In this document: in pieces, positions 34,782 to 46,019 of the stretch
Position numbering within the stretch: position 1 is the stretch's first letter
Layout: each line of letters starts with the position of its first letter
DNA from: Hemerocallis citrina
Taxonomy: Eukaryota > Streptophyta > Magnoliopsida > Asparagales > Asphodelaceae
NCBI GenBank assembly: GCA_017893485.1
Contig: CM030366.1
Span: 202,115,173-202,179,172, forward strand
Direction: 5' to 3'
Length of the DNA stretch: 64,000 bases
Notes under the pieces: model-generated
Seen by the model: only the letters and a program-made list of their open reading frames with translations
Told to the model about the DNA's origin: nothing
Databases searched by the model: none
Translations under genes and position numbers: made by a program

Positions 34782-37460
34782 TTACAAAATAAAGCCAACA
34801 TTGGAATACAACTTCAAATATCGGTAGATTGGATGTGCCCACATTGGGTACATTCTTACATCACACCTATTGTGTCCACTTAATCCGCATTTTGAACAAA
34901 TTTTGCCGGTGCTCCCACCCTCTCGAGCATCCATATCGTTGCGAATACGAGTACTCCTAGGTCGACCTTTCAACTGACGTATACTCGCATCGGCTACGAG
35001 TATCGATCCACTTTGTGTCAGCTAATAAGATTCGTCTGGAATAGGATTAAAAGTTGGTGCCCACGTTAGTGCTAATGAACTTGTAGAATAAAAGGCATCA
35101 ATGTAAGATTGATAATCAATTGCACGGGAGGCACAAGCGGCCAATACATGAGAACATAGAATGTGATAGAGTTGGAACTTTCCACAAGTACAAGTACGCC
35201 CCCCGAGGTCAACTATGTGCCAATGTCCACCCTTTTGATGTCCATTATCCATTCTAATGCTGGTTTTAACCCCCAAAACACCAGGTAGGTTATTAAACAT
35301 TATTGCCTCATGCAAATTGGATTTCTCACGACGTAAATCAATAATATCCTGAACACGTGGTGCCCATAATTTTCCTTCACCGATAAGGGTCTGTGCCGCT
35401 TCACGACAATCAGTGAAGTACATGTTGAGATGAAAAAAATCATTTCAACAATTGTGGTGACGGGCAAGTTACGCACACCTTTTAGAACCGAATTGAAAAC
35501 TTCTGATAGATATGTTGTCATTATATCATATCTATGACCTCCATCGGCAGAAAGTGTCCACTTCTCAATCGGTTTCTCTTTCAACCAATTAGCCCCATCA
35601 ATATTAGCCGCTTCAAGCTGTGCCTTTTCCTCAAACTTCTTTAACTGATTCTGACACGAGATCACCTTCAGCTTGTTCATCATAAACTTCCAACCAATTT
35701 TTCTATGAAAGTTACTAGCAAAATGCCGCATACAATAACGATGATAAGAAAGTGGTTCCTTCCATGTTTCGAACTCATTTCCCATTGCTGATAAAATGCC
35801 TACATGACGATCAGAAATAACACATAGACCTGCACAATCTTTGACAAAGTACCGAATACAGTTCATGAACCATGTCCACGTTTCTATGCTCTCACCATCA
35901 ACTATTGCAAACGCAAATGGAAACAACTGACCGTTTGCATCCGGTGAAACAGCAATCAACAAATAACCTTTGTATTTTCCGTACAAATGAGTTCCGTCTA
36001 CACTTATAATTGATCTGCATGCTTTAAAACCATCAATGGAAGGTCCGAATGCCCAAAAAACACCCTTAAAAGTTTCTTCGGTCGGACCGGTCACAATCTT
36101 AGCCCAATGTACGGTCATCACCGAATTTGATGCTTGAATTGCATTGAGAAGATAGGGCAATTTAGTGTATGCTTTTTTGAAGGAACCGTATAATCGCTTA
36201 ATTGCTTTATGTTTTGTCTTTCAAGCTTTCCAGTATGAAATTGTGTAATTGAACTAAAACTTGACTATCTCAATTATGGCTCTTGGTGTTATTTCTAGTT
36301 GTGCCTTCACAACATTTAATATGATCGTCGATACAATCGTAAAATCAATTTTCCCATGATCTTGATTTAATATTAGATTTACACATGTGTGCGGACCTTC
36401 AGACTTCTTTACCACGAAATAAGTACGATATTTTGGAACAATTGCACGCAATCGCCAAGGACAGCCTACTACATTTAGAAGTGCCGAATTTTTTGCAATC
36501 TCCTCGGCTGAATGGTTGATGGGTGCATATTTACATTTGACATAGTATAAACTGGAGGTCGATTTTACCGTCACGAATTCTCGATGGTTCTTCACGGAGT
36601 ACATCTTCACTTGATATTGTATAGAATCTTTAGTTGGAAATCTTTGACCTATGTAAAGTTGATCCGTGTTGGAAGAGTCGACGGAAGACTGTGCATGTTC
36701 ATGTATGGTCGCACAAGACATCCATTCACTCGATTGAACCTCATGTACAGTTGCACTAACGAACTGATTTGGCAATACCACATTGTTAACGGGCACATCG
36801 ACGTTGACATCATTAACCGGAGCTTCATCGGCATCCTCCTCCTCATGCATCAACTTGAAGACCCTGATCCTCATCTTCTTCATCTTCTACCAAATCGTTA
36901 TTTACAACGGTATTGTCAAAGTCTTGCAATACCATGTCGGTGCCGACAATATTTTGTGTAAAGGTCAACGGATGTACCTGCTCATATTCGGTCGTAATAG
37001 ATTTTGTTGGAGTTGTGCTAATGTCTTCTTCTGTATTTAGTATTCTTGCATGTGACTCGGCAGATGGTTTCAAACTCGGGGCGCGCCTTGGACTTTCAAT
37101 AACAACTTGCCTAGTATTTGGAAGCCTCATTTGTTCAATATATAACTTCAATGCATTCCAACTACAATTTGGATCAAGTGTCCTACCAATCATGGACCTC
37201 AGAGAATTATCATTATCTACGGAAACCACCATGAAATATTGCCCTTCCCCTTTACCGGCAGCATAACGGGCTTTGATTTTGACACTCAATTCACATCTAT
37301 CCCAATTAGTGACTTCAAATATCTTAATTAGTTGTGAGTATATAAAGTTGCGGGGAGCCCAAATAATGACCGGTTCAACATCACCATAACAATATCCAAC
37401 ATTCGGATTTTTAATTATTTCACCCCCAAAATATAACCAAATAGGGATATCATATTCCAT
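34782..37460 (-). pseudogene. MURA-type Mutator transposase
   Basis: The likely start is the ATG at 37460, just after an AG acceptor at 37464-37463; the matching 5' UTR donor is at about 37552. In order: an N-terminal region with an acidic linker (to about 36860), the MuDR DNA-binding domain (CPWRLRAIVP, 36640-36380), and the MULE DDE core with D in SVDGTHLYGKYKG (about 36000) and D in CVISDRHVGI (about 35815). Then come a SWIM zinc finger CTCGKFQLYHILCSH (about 35190) and a C-terminal CSKCGLSGH knuckle (about 34890). Breaks: a frameshift near 36860, stops at 36256 and 36223, a one-base loss in a T run near 35440 and a stop near 35022. It would cut and paste the element; it is now dead. Confidence 0.92.
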
Positions 37461-37654
37461 ACCTAAACATAAAGATTCAAACATATTCAAGTCATTAACT
37501 ACTCACAAGCATAACCTATGTTTACATATCAAACATATGGTTATAATAATACCTTCAAATTAGACCGTATATTGGATAGCTTGAAAATACGTCGTGGATT
37601 AGGAATGAGATGTGAGTGAGAGTGAGGAGGTAGGATATATGAAGTTTGAGAGCA

Positions 37655-37937
37655 CTCAAATACTTGGGATTTTTGGTTTTAGGGATCTAGAGTTTGTGGG
37701 TTTCGGGAGTGAGAGAGAGAGAGAACAGATCAATTGAGGAAGGGGAAGTGAGAAGAGGGGGCCACTGTTTATAGGCAAACAAAGTAAATAGCTGATGTCG
37801 TTATTCAAAAGAACGGCATTAGTATTGAAAATGTCATTCTTTCAAAAAACGGCATCTGTTATAAGGTTTTCACACTTGACAATTTTTCTCAAAATGGAGA
37901 ATACAAGCTCCCGAAAATCAAAATGTCCTATGCCGTT
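37655..37937 (-). repeat. Right TIR of the MULE, inner part
   Basis: Reverse complement of the inner left TIR, including the TATAAACAGTGG box (minus, 37773-37767) and the transposase leader. It is cut at 37937 by the solo LTR. Confidence 0.9.
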
Positions 37938-38686
37938 TGTAACACCTCGGATTTTAAAATACCGAAAATATTCGTTTTTATATTTTGTAAAGGTGAGAAT
38001 TATTTTTAAGTGATATCTTATTTTATTTATTTTCAATATTGATATTGGTATGAATATTTGTGGTAGATTGATATTATTGATATATTAGAGTTAAAAGATG
38101 AGATTTTATGTGAGGAAATATAGTTTATTTTGTTTTATAATTTTGGGGAATTATTATAAGATAATTTAATGTATTTGTCTTGTTCGTATTATTATTATAG
38201 AAAAGCGTTGGAGTTTAGTTGTAATATTTTGAATTTGGAGGACTTATAGGTAATTATACATTTCTATTATTATTAAAATATATATTATATTTTCAATATA
38301 ACCCCTTCCCCATTTTATTTCCCTTTTCTTTCTTCTCCCTTCTTTCCTTCTATTCCATTCCGATCGAAACCAGAGAAGCAACCGAACCCAACTTTCGGTC
38401 TCCTCTCTCTCCTCCAATCTACCCAAATACCATATGATTTTCAAATTAATTTGGGGAGATGACTAAGTGAGGGATGCTCTACCTAGTGGTGGAGTCAATT
38501 TGGAGAAACAACCACGGAAAGGTATATCCCTTTTTATTTTATTGTATAAAATTTAGTTGGGTTAATTTTTATGGAGTAGGATTATTTTGGTAGAGAGATT
38601 TAGAGATGTTGGAAGTGGAAGATTTGAGGAATTAGTGGATTGTTAGAGAAATTACAAGTTGTTAGTAAATTAGGGTTTTGGGTTTG

Positions 38687-38688
<2 letters not shown>

Positions 38689-38763
<75 letters not shown>
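38689..38763. repeat. (AT)n microsatellite
   Basis: About 37 AT units within the family 2 solo LTR. Confidence 0.95.
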
Positions 38764-38765
<2 letters not shown>

Positions 38766-40429
38766 AATTATCTCTTGTATGGTGGTAAAAATTGTAGTGA
38801 GCCATTAGAATAAAATGGGGAGTAGTGATTTTCGCATAAACTCGAACTATAGGGTTTATGAAATCGGGTAGAAAACTCGATCTAAATATTTGTAGAAAAT
38901 GCATATGAGGGTGTAGAATATTATGAAAGTATTAATATGAATTTAGGATGATTTCTATAGGCTTCCAGCTCAATTAAATTGAGTGAAATGGATTATAGGT
39001 GAAATGTGCACGCCGGGTATTCGATGTAATGCCCGAGCGATATAGAGGTGAGAATTTGATGAATTCGGAGGTATAGATGAGTCTCATTATTATTGTTGAC
39101 CCTAATTTGAGATATTAGGACAAAGGGATTGAAGAAATTAGGAAATAGGAAATTTTTCTATTAGAAAGCCTCCGATCAATAGGTAAGTTCTTGTATTGGG
39201 GTTCGAATTTGAAATCCGTCGATGTAGCTTGCCTACGTATGTTATTTGTGAGATGTGGGTGAAGCCGGATTTGAATTTGGAGATCTGTAGGTCGAGTTTT
39301 GAGTTTCATGCTAATCGATCCTATAATTTTCTATTTAGATGGAAAAAGTCGAACTTCGACTGGCTACAGGACGGACGTGGGACATCATTTGCTCGATCCG
39401 TCAGGTGAGTAAGTATAATTATAAATATTTTATATTGTGGCCGAATTTCGTGGCCTTTTGATATGTTTTGTGGGAGTTATACCAAAAGTGAATTTTTATT
39501 GAAAATACGGATTTTTAAGGATCCAAAATGGGTTTTTGAGTTATGTGGTGAAAGTGACTATTTTAAGTATATAAAATCTATAGTATGGGTTATTGTGATG
39601 TGTTGAAGTACAAAAACTAATTATATTAATTTGTTTATGCATATTTTTATCCAGTGCATGTTTTGGGACATATAGGCCCTTATAGGTAATTATAACTACA
39701 TGGAGCATGGTGTATGGGCTAGTATGCTATAATTAGATATTATAAGATTTAATTAGAGGAAATAAGTGATGTTGGCCCCTTTTTCTGGGAAACCCGCATG
39801 TGTGGTGTATATTGGTGATATATATATAGATGATTGTGATGTGTGATGCAATAGTTGATGAAATTAATAATTAGGTACCTGTTTACATTTTAATTATGTT
39901 CGAAGTGAATTAATGGGCAATAGTATGATATTACAATGTGATGAATTATCTATTTTGATACTCTTACGATATGGAATAACCTAATATAGTTCTTTTATTA
40001 ATATTATAACTTGGTGTATGTTTATGTGTGATTTAATGAAGTAGCGAATAGCATGGTATTCATAATGGGTGATGTTATGGCAAATTAAATAACATGGTGC
40101 ATTCATAATGTATAATGCTATGACATGATGGTTTCTATGTTAAATGACTAGGTGTATGTATATATGTGATATACTGAGATGATAATTATATCGTGGATAT
40201 CAGATGTGCATTAAATGCAAGATAAAAGATAAGATGGAAAGTGCTAATTAAATGTGTTATTAATACACGTGACTAAAATCAAGGTGGTAGCTATTCTTGA
40301 ATTCAAAAGTGTAATGTTGTGGAACATAGTAAGATGGAAAGATGAAATGAATAATGCTAATAACAGATGGTTTTGTTGACCAGTATCTACAGCAATCCTG
40401 GAGTTCGGGCTAGACCTCCTAATACCCAA

Positions 40430-40610
40430 AGACCGGCTTGGGGTGCGGTGTCTTTCCCTCCTGGCTATCGGCTGGGAGGAAGTACCCAGTTTACCTGGGG
40501 TGCGGTGTTTTTTCCTTGATGACAGACGTCGCGAGGAAGTACCTAGTTTATCTGGGGTGTGGTGTTCCCTTGCTAGTTTGGCTAGGAGGAAGACGTAGCC
40601 TCGGACGAGT
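40430..40610. repeat. Three tandem copies of a unit of about 60 bp
   Basis: Three imperfect copies built on GGGGTGCGGTGTC and GAGGAAGTACCCAGTTTA, GC-richer than the rest of the LTR. It lies just before the CACTGGTCGACAAA block. The sister LTR has a quite different tandem repeat (16862-17260) at the same place. Confidence 0.75.
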
Positions 40611-42656
40611 AAGACTCTGTGTGAGCATCGGTCCGTGTGTTTTACTGGGCTGTCGGCTTTCAGTATATTGGGATACTGTGGCTCACTGGTCGACAAACTA
40701 ATAAAATAAATAAGTGTTAATAATAAATGTGGTAGTACAGAAAGTGGATAGTAAATTGTGAATTGTGTATGAGAAAGAAAGTGGTTGGGAATGAAGTAAA
40801 TGTGAAAGAAAACGAGTTATGAGTTAGTGTATGAAAAGAAGTGATAAATGTAGTACGTGGTTAATTTAAAATGAGAATAATAAAAGAGACATGTATTCTT
40901 ATGTATAGTACGAAGTAATTGTATTATATATGTGATTATTAAAGTAAAATATACAGTTGATACGAGTTGTACCTTGGAATTATGTCAAGGAACTACCTGC
41001 CCGCTATTTCTGTGAAAATGGTGGGAACTACCTGCCTTGGCATAATTCGCAGGGTGAGTTGGTATGGGAGTGGTAATGATTAATGGAAATGAAGAATTAA
41101 ATAAAGTGAAGATGATAAGTGATTGAAGTGAATTAATAATCAAGCTATCGGCTTGAGATGTGATGTGATATTACCCAAACTGTGTGTTTGAGGTGCAGTG
41201 ATTATTACCCAAGCTATCGGCTATGGGGTGTGATATGTTGTGGCCCCAAATTGTGTTTGGGAATTAAGTGAAAATGAGAATAATAAGATTTATTACTTAT
41301 AAAAATGAGAATTACTAAAGTGGTGTAGTGAGATATGAATGAGCTATAAAACATGTTTGATGCAAAAAGAATGTGCATTCGCATAAGTGATACGGTGATG
41401 ATGTGATGAAATGCACGTTAATTATAATGTGTAAGGAGGGGTTATGTTTGTGTTATATAACGTGAATGAATATGGCCTTATGGGAATGAATGCATATGTT
41501 TCTGATGTGATACATGATTTAATACAATAAAATAAATACTTGTACTATGAAAATGGTTACGAAAATGATTAATGCAGAAAGTATGTTGTGTATAAGTTTG
41601 TATCCATATAAATGGTTATTAAGGAAAGATGTAATAGCATCATGTAAGTGATATTTATATAAACAGCGAAATGCTAATATGATGATAATTGTGGAGGAAT
41701 GAATATTCGGGTTAGGGAATTTAAATTTAAAAAAGGAATGGACTGTATGAAAATTGTTTTGTGCGTATATATATAAAATAAGGATAGATATGAGGTTGAT
41801 GTGAAATATATAGTGGAATGTGTGAGTATGGGTAATTTTATAATTCGATGCTAATTTGAAGGGTATTTTGATATAAATCGTATTGATGATGTTTTTAAGT
41901 TCAGATGTTCAAGGTATATCTTCTTACCTGATGTTTGTAAGTTTAAATTATTTTCTTTATACAATTTAATTCATTTGTTAGACTCTTTTTTTTATTATAC
42001 TCACACCAGAAATGGCTAACCCCTGATGTTTTCTGGGGGTTAGGGGGTCCCTCCCTGGGAGTGGACAACCCTAACTCTCCTGCAGGTTGCTAGCAGCATG
42101 GCGAGGTAGTTTTAGAGTTAGGATTTACATTTCGTTGAGAGGATAGATTAGTTATGTATTTAATATATGTAGAAAGGTGAATATTTGATGTATTATTTTG
42201 TATTATGGTAAAGGTATAAGTATATAGTGCTGTGATGTGGTGAGAAAGTCCGTACCCACCTCGTTGTGGAGTACTGGGTTCTATGGTTGGTTTTTAAGAA
42301 GGTTTTTCTAAATTTTTACAAAAATCCTATATGTTTTCAAAGGAATTTATGGTTTTTATTGAATATTTGATAATCCGTTATGAGTTTGGCCCCCAGAGCA
42401 TTATATTATATTGCCTGTGTGTTTCTGCTCATTTTGGCCTGGGGAGCCCGTGAAATTATTGTATATATTGTGAGCTACGGAATTTTGAGCAGAATTCTGT
42501 AAGCTATCTGTGTTTCGGGACAAAATTTACAGGAAAAATTCTGCCAAAATTTTTCCTGAAATATAACTTTCTTAGTTTATGTTTAAAGTGATATTGAACT
42601 TGAAAGAATTGAATTTGGAGGCTTAGTTTGGAGAAAAAAAATTTTGGGGCGTTACA

Positions 42657-42862
42657 CCGTTACTCCCAAAAACGGCATGACAGTTTTTTTAAAAAATAGA
42701 TGCCGTTATTAGGAAAAACGGCTTGCAAATAACCTATGCCATTTTTTCCAATAACGTTCGTTACCGACGTGTCCAAAACTAAGTCAGATCGCTAATTTTT
42801 TCAAAAATGGGTCAGAGCGCCAAATATTTTCAAAAAGTGGGTCAGTACGGCAAAACAAATTC
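42657..42862 (-). repeat. Right TIR of the MULE, outer part
   Basis: Reverse complement of 30296-30500, with the CCAAATATTTTCAAAAAGTG block at the outer end, followed by the ACAATGCAC target copy. Confidence 0.9.
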
Positions 42863-42984
42863 ACAATGCACATTATCATTTCTCATTGGATTTTGGTATG
42901 TTGGCAAGATCATCTCTAGTATTTTCTAGGTTTTTTTCTGAGAATGTTGGTAGTGTAATTCATATTTGACTCCGTTTGTTTACT

Positions 42985-43388
42985 CAAGGCTGGCCCTAAG
43001 TTCCTCGGGGACAAAGGTCAAAGGTCAAAGGACCCAAATAATTATTTTTCAAAATTCCTAATTATAATATAATTTTTTTACGTGAAAAATATATGCTTAT
43101 CTTTAATATTATAATGAGAGAGGGCCTTAGTGTCATTTGTAAATGTTTTGTCATTCTACCAACCCGTATAACACACATGTATAACTATTATAAAGGAGGT
43201 CCTAGATTCAAATCAAGACTACGTCTAAATTTTTATTTTAAAAAACTGTATTTATTAAAACGTGCATCGCACGTGTAAACTACTAGTATTTATAAGGGCA
43301 ATACAAATTTGGAGATCCCTAACGTTATAAAAAAATATGAGGGCCTAAGACAGCCGCCTTATCTGTCTCAAGGTGGATGCCGGCCCTG
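42985..43388. mobile_element. hAT-like MITE (404 bp)
   Basis: Ends CAAGGCTGGCCCTAAG and GATGCCGGCCCTG are inverted, resembling the CAGGGCCGGCCCTG ends of a plant hAT family. The flanks are TGTTTACT and CATTTACT, an 8-bp duplication with two transition differences. It contains a mini-Helitron at 43100-43286. The element at 44586 belongs to the same family. Confidence 0.7.
43100..43286 (+). mobile_element. Mini-Helitron (187 bp)
   Basis: Starts TCTTTAATATTATAATG after an A and ends in a hairpin (ACGTGCATCGCACGT), then GTAAACTACTAG, followed by T. This is the Helitron plan: 5' TC, 3' hairpin plus CTRR, insertion between A and T, no target duplication. A second member of the family lies at 59861-61382 in the other orientation. 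It has no coding capacity. Confidence 0.7.
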
Positions 43389-43778
43389 CATTTACTTGCG
43401 AAACCATTCAAAACAAACCTTCTCGTTCCTCTTTATCGTATCCACAGTTGTATAGAAAAAATGGTAAAATAGCATTATAGATATAACAATTTTGTTAGTC
43501 TGCTACAATTCGTGAAATGCCAAATACAGCAATTTCGAAGTAAAAATTAAACGGACGTCCGACTAAATTCCTATAACTTTTTTTTTTAACATTTCAAATT
43601 TTCATTAGTTTTTTCATTTAATAATATTTTTTTAAAAAAAATTGGTGGGACCCACATGAGATGTCTCGTCCCATGGTGGGCGTCCCAACCTTTTTCCCAC
43701 TTAAGTAACTAATTAATAATTAAACATAATCATCTAACTAATTATTTAACTAAACTAATTAACTAACTAAACACCTAA

Positions 43779-44318
43779 GAGCATCTACAGTGGTTTTTTT
43801 AAAATTGGCAAATTGCCATATTATAAGAAACGATCGCTGCAATGGTTTTTCATTTTGCCATTTTTTAGCAAATTCGCTATACTTGTTTCTCATATTTGAG
43901 AAACGAAATACCCATTCTCAAATTATAAAGGACGGGATATCATATACCGTCGCTCCGATTTTAAGATATTTTAATCATGTCAGACGGAAAAACATATACT
44001 GTCCCAATTTTTTTTTGTTTTTGTTTTTTAAAAAAAGGGGTCGGACGGTATATCATATACCGTCCGATATATGATATCCCGTCCTTCACCTTTTTTTTTA
44101 TAAATTTTTTTTTAAGGGACGGGGAATGTTTCCTCGTCTCTCCCTTATTTTAAAAAAAATTTAAGAGACGGGATATATTATCCCATCTCTAACTTTTAAT
44201 TTTTGCTGCGCAAGCGAATGAGAAAAATTTAGCAAACTACCACTGCACGATCGTTCCCCATATGCTATTACTGTAGCTGCCATATAATAGAATATGAGAA
44301 ATACCACTGTGGATGCTC
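43779..44318. mobile_element. PIF/Harbinger (Tourist-like) MITE (540 bp)
   Basis: Termini GAGCATCTACAGTGG and CCACTGTGGATGCTC, flanked by TAA (43776-43778 and 44319-44321). The inside contains the palindromic stretch CGGTATATCATATACCG and no open frame. The TIR resembles that of the Harbinger element at 61457. Confidence 0.85.
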
Positions 44319-44585
44319 TAACTAACTATAGCCGCTTTTATTCTATAAAATTAACTTTTCCCTCGGACGAAACATCTTATTTCTTCTGATGAATTGAAAA
44401 AATATTAAAATAATAAAGATGAAATATGATGATTCGTTTCCTATAATATGTATATTGCAAAATCCTTTCCCAAAATGCAATTTGTTATATCAAAACTGAA
44501 AAAAAATGACAAATTGGTAAACAACCGCAACGACTTTTTTGCTAAAAAAAAGCAAAAATGGCAAATTAAAAAACAACTATGGATG

Positions 44586-44939
44586 CAGGGCCAGCCCCCA
44601 GTGGAGGCCAAGGAGGCGGCCGCCCCGGGCTCCCGAATTTTTTGCAATTTTAGGGTCCCCCAAAAAAATCTTTGTGCATACGTATTTTGCGCGAAATATT
44701 TTTTTAGGGGCTCCCAACTTCAAATTTTTTGCTTTTGTTTTTAAAATTAGTGATTGGGGCCATTATATTGAGATTTTTTTGTAAATCTCTATATATTTCC
44801 TCATATACATCAGTTTTTAAAATTTGTGGCAAAAAAATTTCAAAATTTTTTTGTAACGTTTTTGTTAAAAAATAAATTTTGTATTGGGGCCCATTTGGAA
44901 GTTCATCTCGGACCCTCCGTAAACTCAGGGCCAGCCCGG
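44586..44939. mobile_element. hAT-like MITE (354 bp)
   Basis: Starts CAGGGCCAGCCCCCAG and ends CTCAGGGCCAGCCCGG; the 8-bp flanks TATGGATG and TGTGGACG differ by two transitions. It appears to be inserted in the end of a PIF-type MITE, since CTATGGATG...GACGCTCTTA around it resembles that terminus. It is the same family as 42985-43388. Confidence 0.7.
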
Positions 44940-45281
44940 TGTGGACGCTCTTATGAAACGACATGAACACGTTATATATATGAACGGAATCATTTACAGA
45001 TTCTAAAGTATCTGCAGATGCTCAGCATCATGTTAATTGTAGCAATATGAAGAAAACCTGAGGACTAACCGGACTACCCTTTCTTCTCGATTGAGCCGGG
45101 CCCGTGAACAATTTCACTCACCGTAAAAGTGTCGGTGAAGGGAAGTCAAGTTACATGGTTAAGATTGTAAATCGGGTAAGGTCAAAGGCGAAGGTCTTTG
45201 TGGGGATGTAGCAGAAAATTTTGTATTCATTTTTCTTTAACCATTTGGGAAACTACCTGCTGTAATATGAGCACGAGCATA

Positions 45282-45483
45282 CTCCTCCAAGATCCTGGGT
45301 TCGAACCCTACGGTTTCCATAGATGGGGATTAAATACCTCTGGGTGGCCAGTAACCGCTATGCTAGATGGGCTGGCGCACAAACCCAACCAAAGGTTGGG
45401 GCTCCTTGTCACGGGACTGGGATTAGTCTGACCCAAAGAGGGGGATGGAACCCAGTATAATCAAAAAAAAAAAAAAAAAAAAA
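45282..45483 (+). mobile_element. SINE, 5'-truncated, with poly-A tail
   Basis: Flanked by a perfect 18-bp duplication AATATGAGCACGAGCATA (45264-45281 and 45484-45501). The body begins with a tRNA-like box B (GGGTTCGAACCC, about 45298) and ends in about 20 A. Box A is absent, so the copy is truncated and cannot be transcribed by Pol III by itself. Its length and GGTGGCCAGTAACCGCTATG segment are consistent with tRNA-derived plant SINEs. Confidence 0.9.
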
Positions 45484-45501
45484 AATATGAGCACGAGCAT
45501 A

Positions 45502-45979
45502 AGCAAATTTATGCTTTCTAATGTATTAATATAGTCACATGAGTTGTACCAATTCAATAACAGATAAGAGTGCGAGATGACAATTACATCTTGGAACGTA
45601 CTGTCTACATTTGCAAGTAAATCATACCAAATAACATACTTTATTGATCCACTTACAACTACAAGTAGTTTCATCTTTCAACTTTATCGATTGCAAGACA
45701 GACCAGTGCCAACATTGAACACCGGCAACGTACTGAGTGTTTATCCATACTCAACAAATTGCTAAGAGGAAACAAATTTCTTTCTTATTTCCCGAACATA
45801 ATAGAACATCCACCTTCGACACTGTTATATAGTTTACAGCCATAATCAGATACAAACAAACTCCACACCAAAGAAAAAAGAAAGATTCTAGAACTACAAA
45901 GGCTTCTTCTGGTTTATATACCTGGACGTCGTGTCTTATTTCCCTGCTACCATAAGGACCATTGCATTAGGAGAGAAAA

Positions 45980-46019
<40 letters not shown>

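Larger units (their letters stand above)
37938..42656 (+). mobile_element. Solo LTR, family 2, in the right MULE TIR (4.72 kb)
   Basis: Begins TGTAACACCTCGG and ends GGGGCGTTACA, flanked by perfect CCGTT duplications (37933-37937 and 42657-42661). Excising it restores the TIR motif ATGCCGTTACTCC, which proves the boundaries. It shares ordered sequence blocks with 13917-25935 and has no reading frame of its own. A solo LTR arises by recombination between the two LTRs of a full element, so a complete retrotransposon once sat in this TIR. Confidence 0.92.
30296..42862. mobile_element. Mutator-like element with transposase and plant mobile domain gene
   Basis: Flanked by perfect 9-bp duplications ACAATGCAC (30287-30295 and 42863-42871), the length typical of Mutator elements. 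The TIRs are about 460 bp: left 30296-30755, right 42862-42657 continuing at 37937-37655 around a solo LTR. Without that 4.7-kb insertion the element is about 7.85 kb. It holds two convergent genes: a PMD gene (plus) and a MURA-type transposase (minus). Each is driven from its own TIR, which includes a TATA box and leader. They are separated by about 1.2 kb with a repeat array. This mirrors maize MuDR, where mudrA and mudrB converge, with PMD in place of mudrB. Both genes are now pseudogenes. Confidence 0.93.

Noticed and set aside
36584..37266. Plus-strand frames across the MULE transposase N-terminus
   Set aside because: They are antisense to the DNA-binding and N-terminal regions and have no domain of their own.
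43900..44090. Palindromic CGGTATATCATATACCG stretch as a regulatory operator
   Set aside because: It lies within a PIF-type MITE and is best explained as its internal inverted repeats.
45282..45483. Possible tRNA gene from the GGGTTCGAACCC box B
   Set aside because: No cloverleaf or box A; a poly-A tail and 18-bp target duplications show that it is a truncated SINE.
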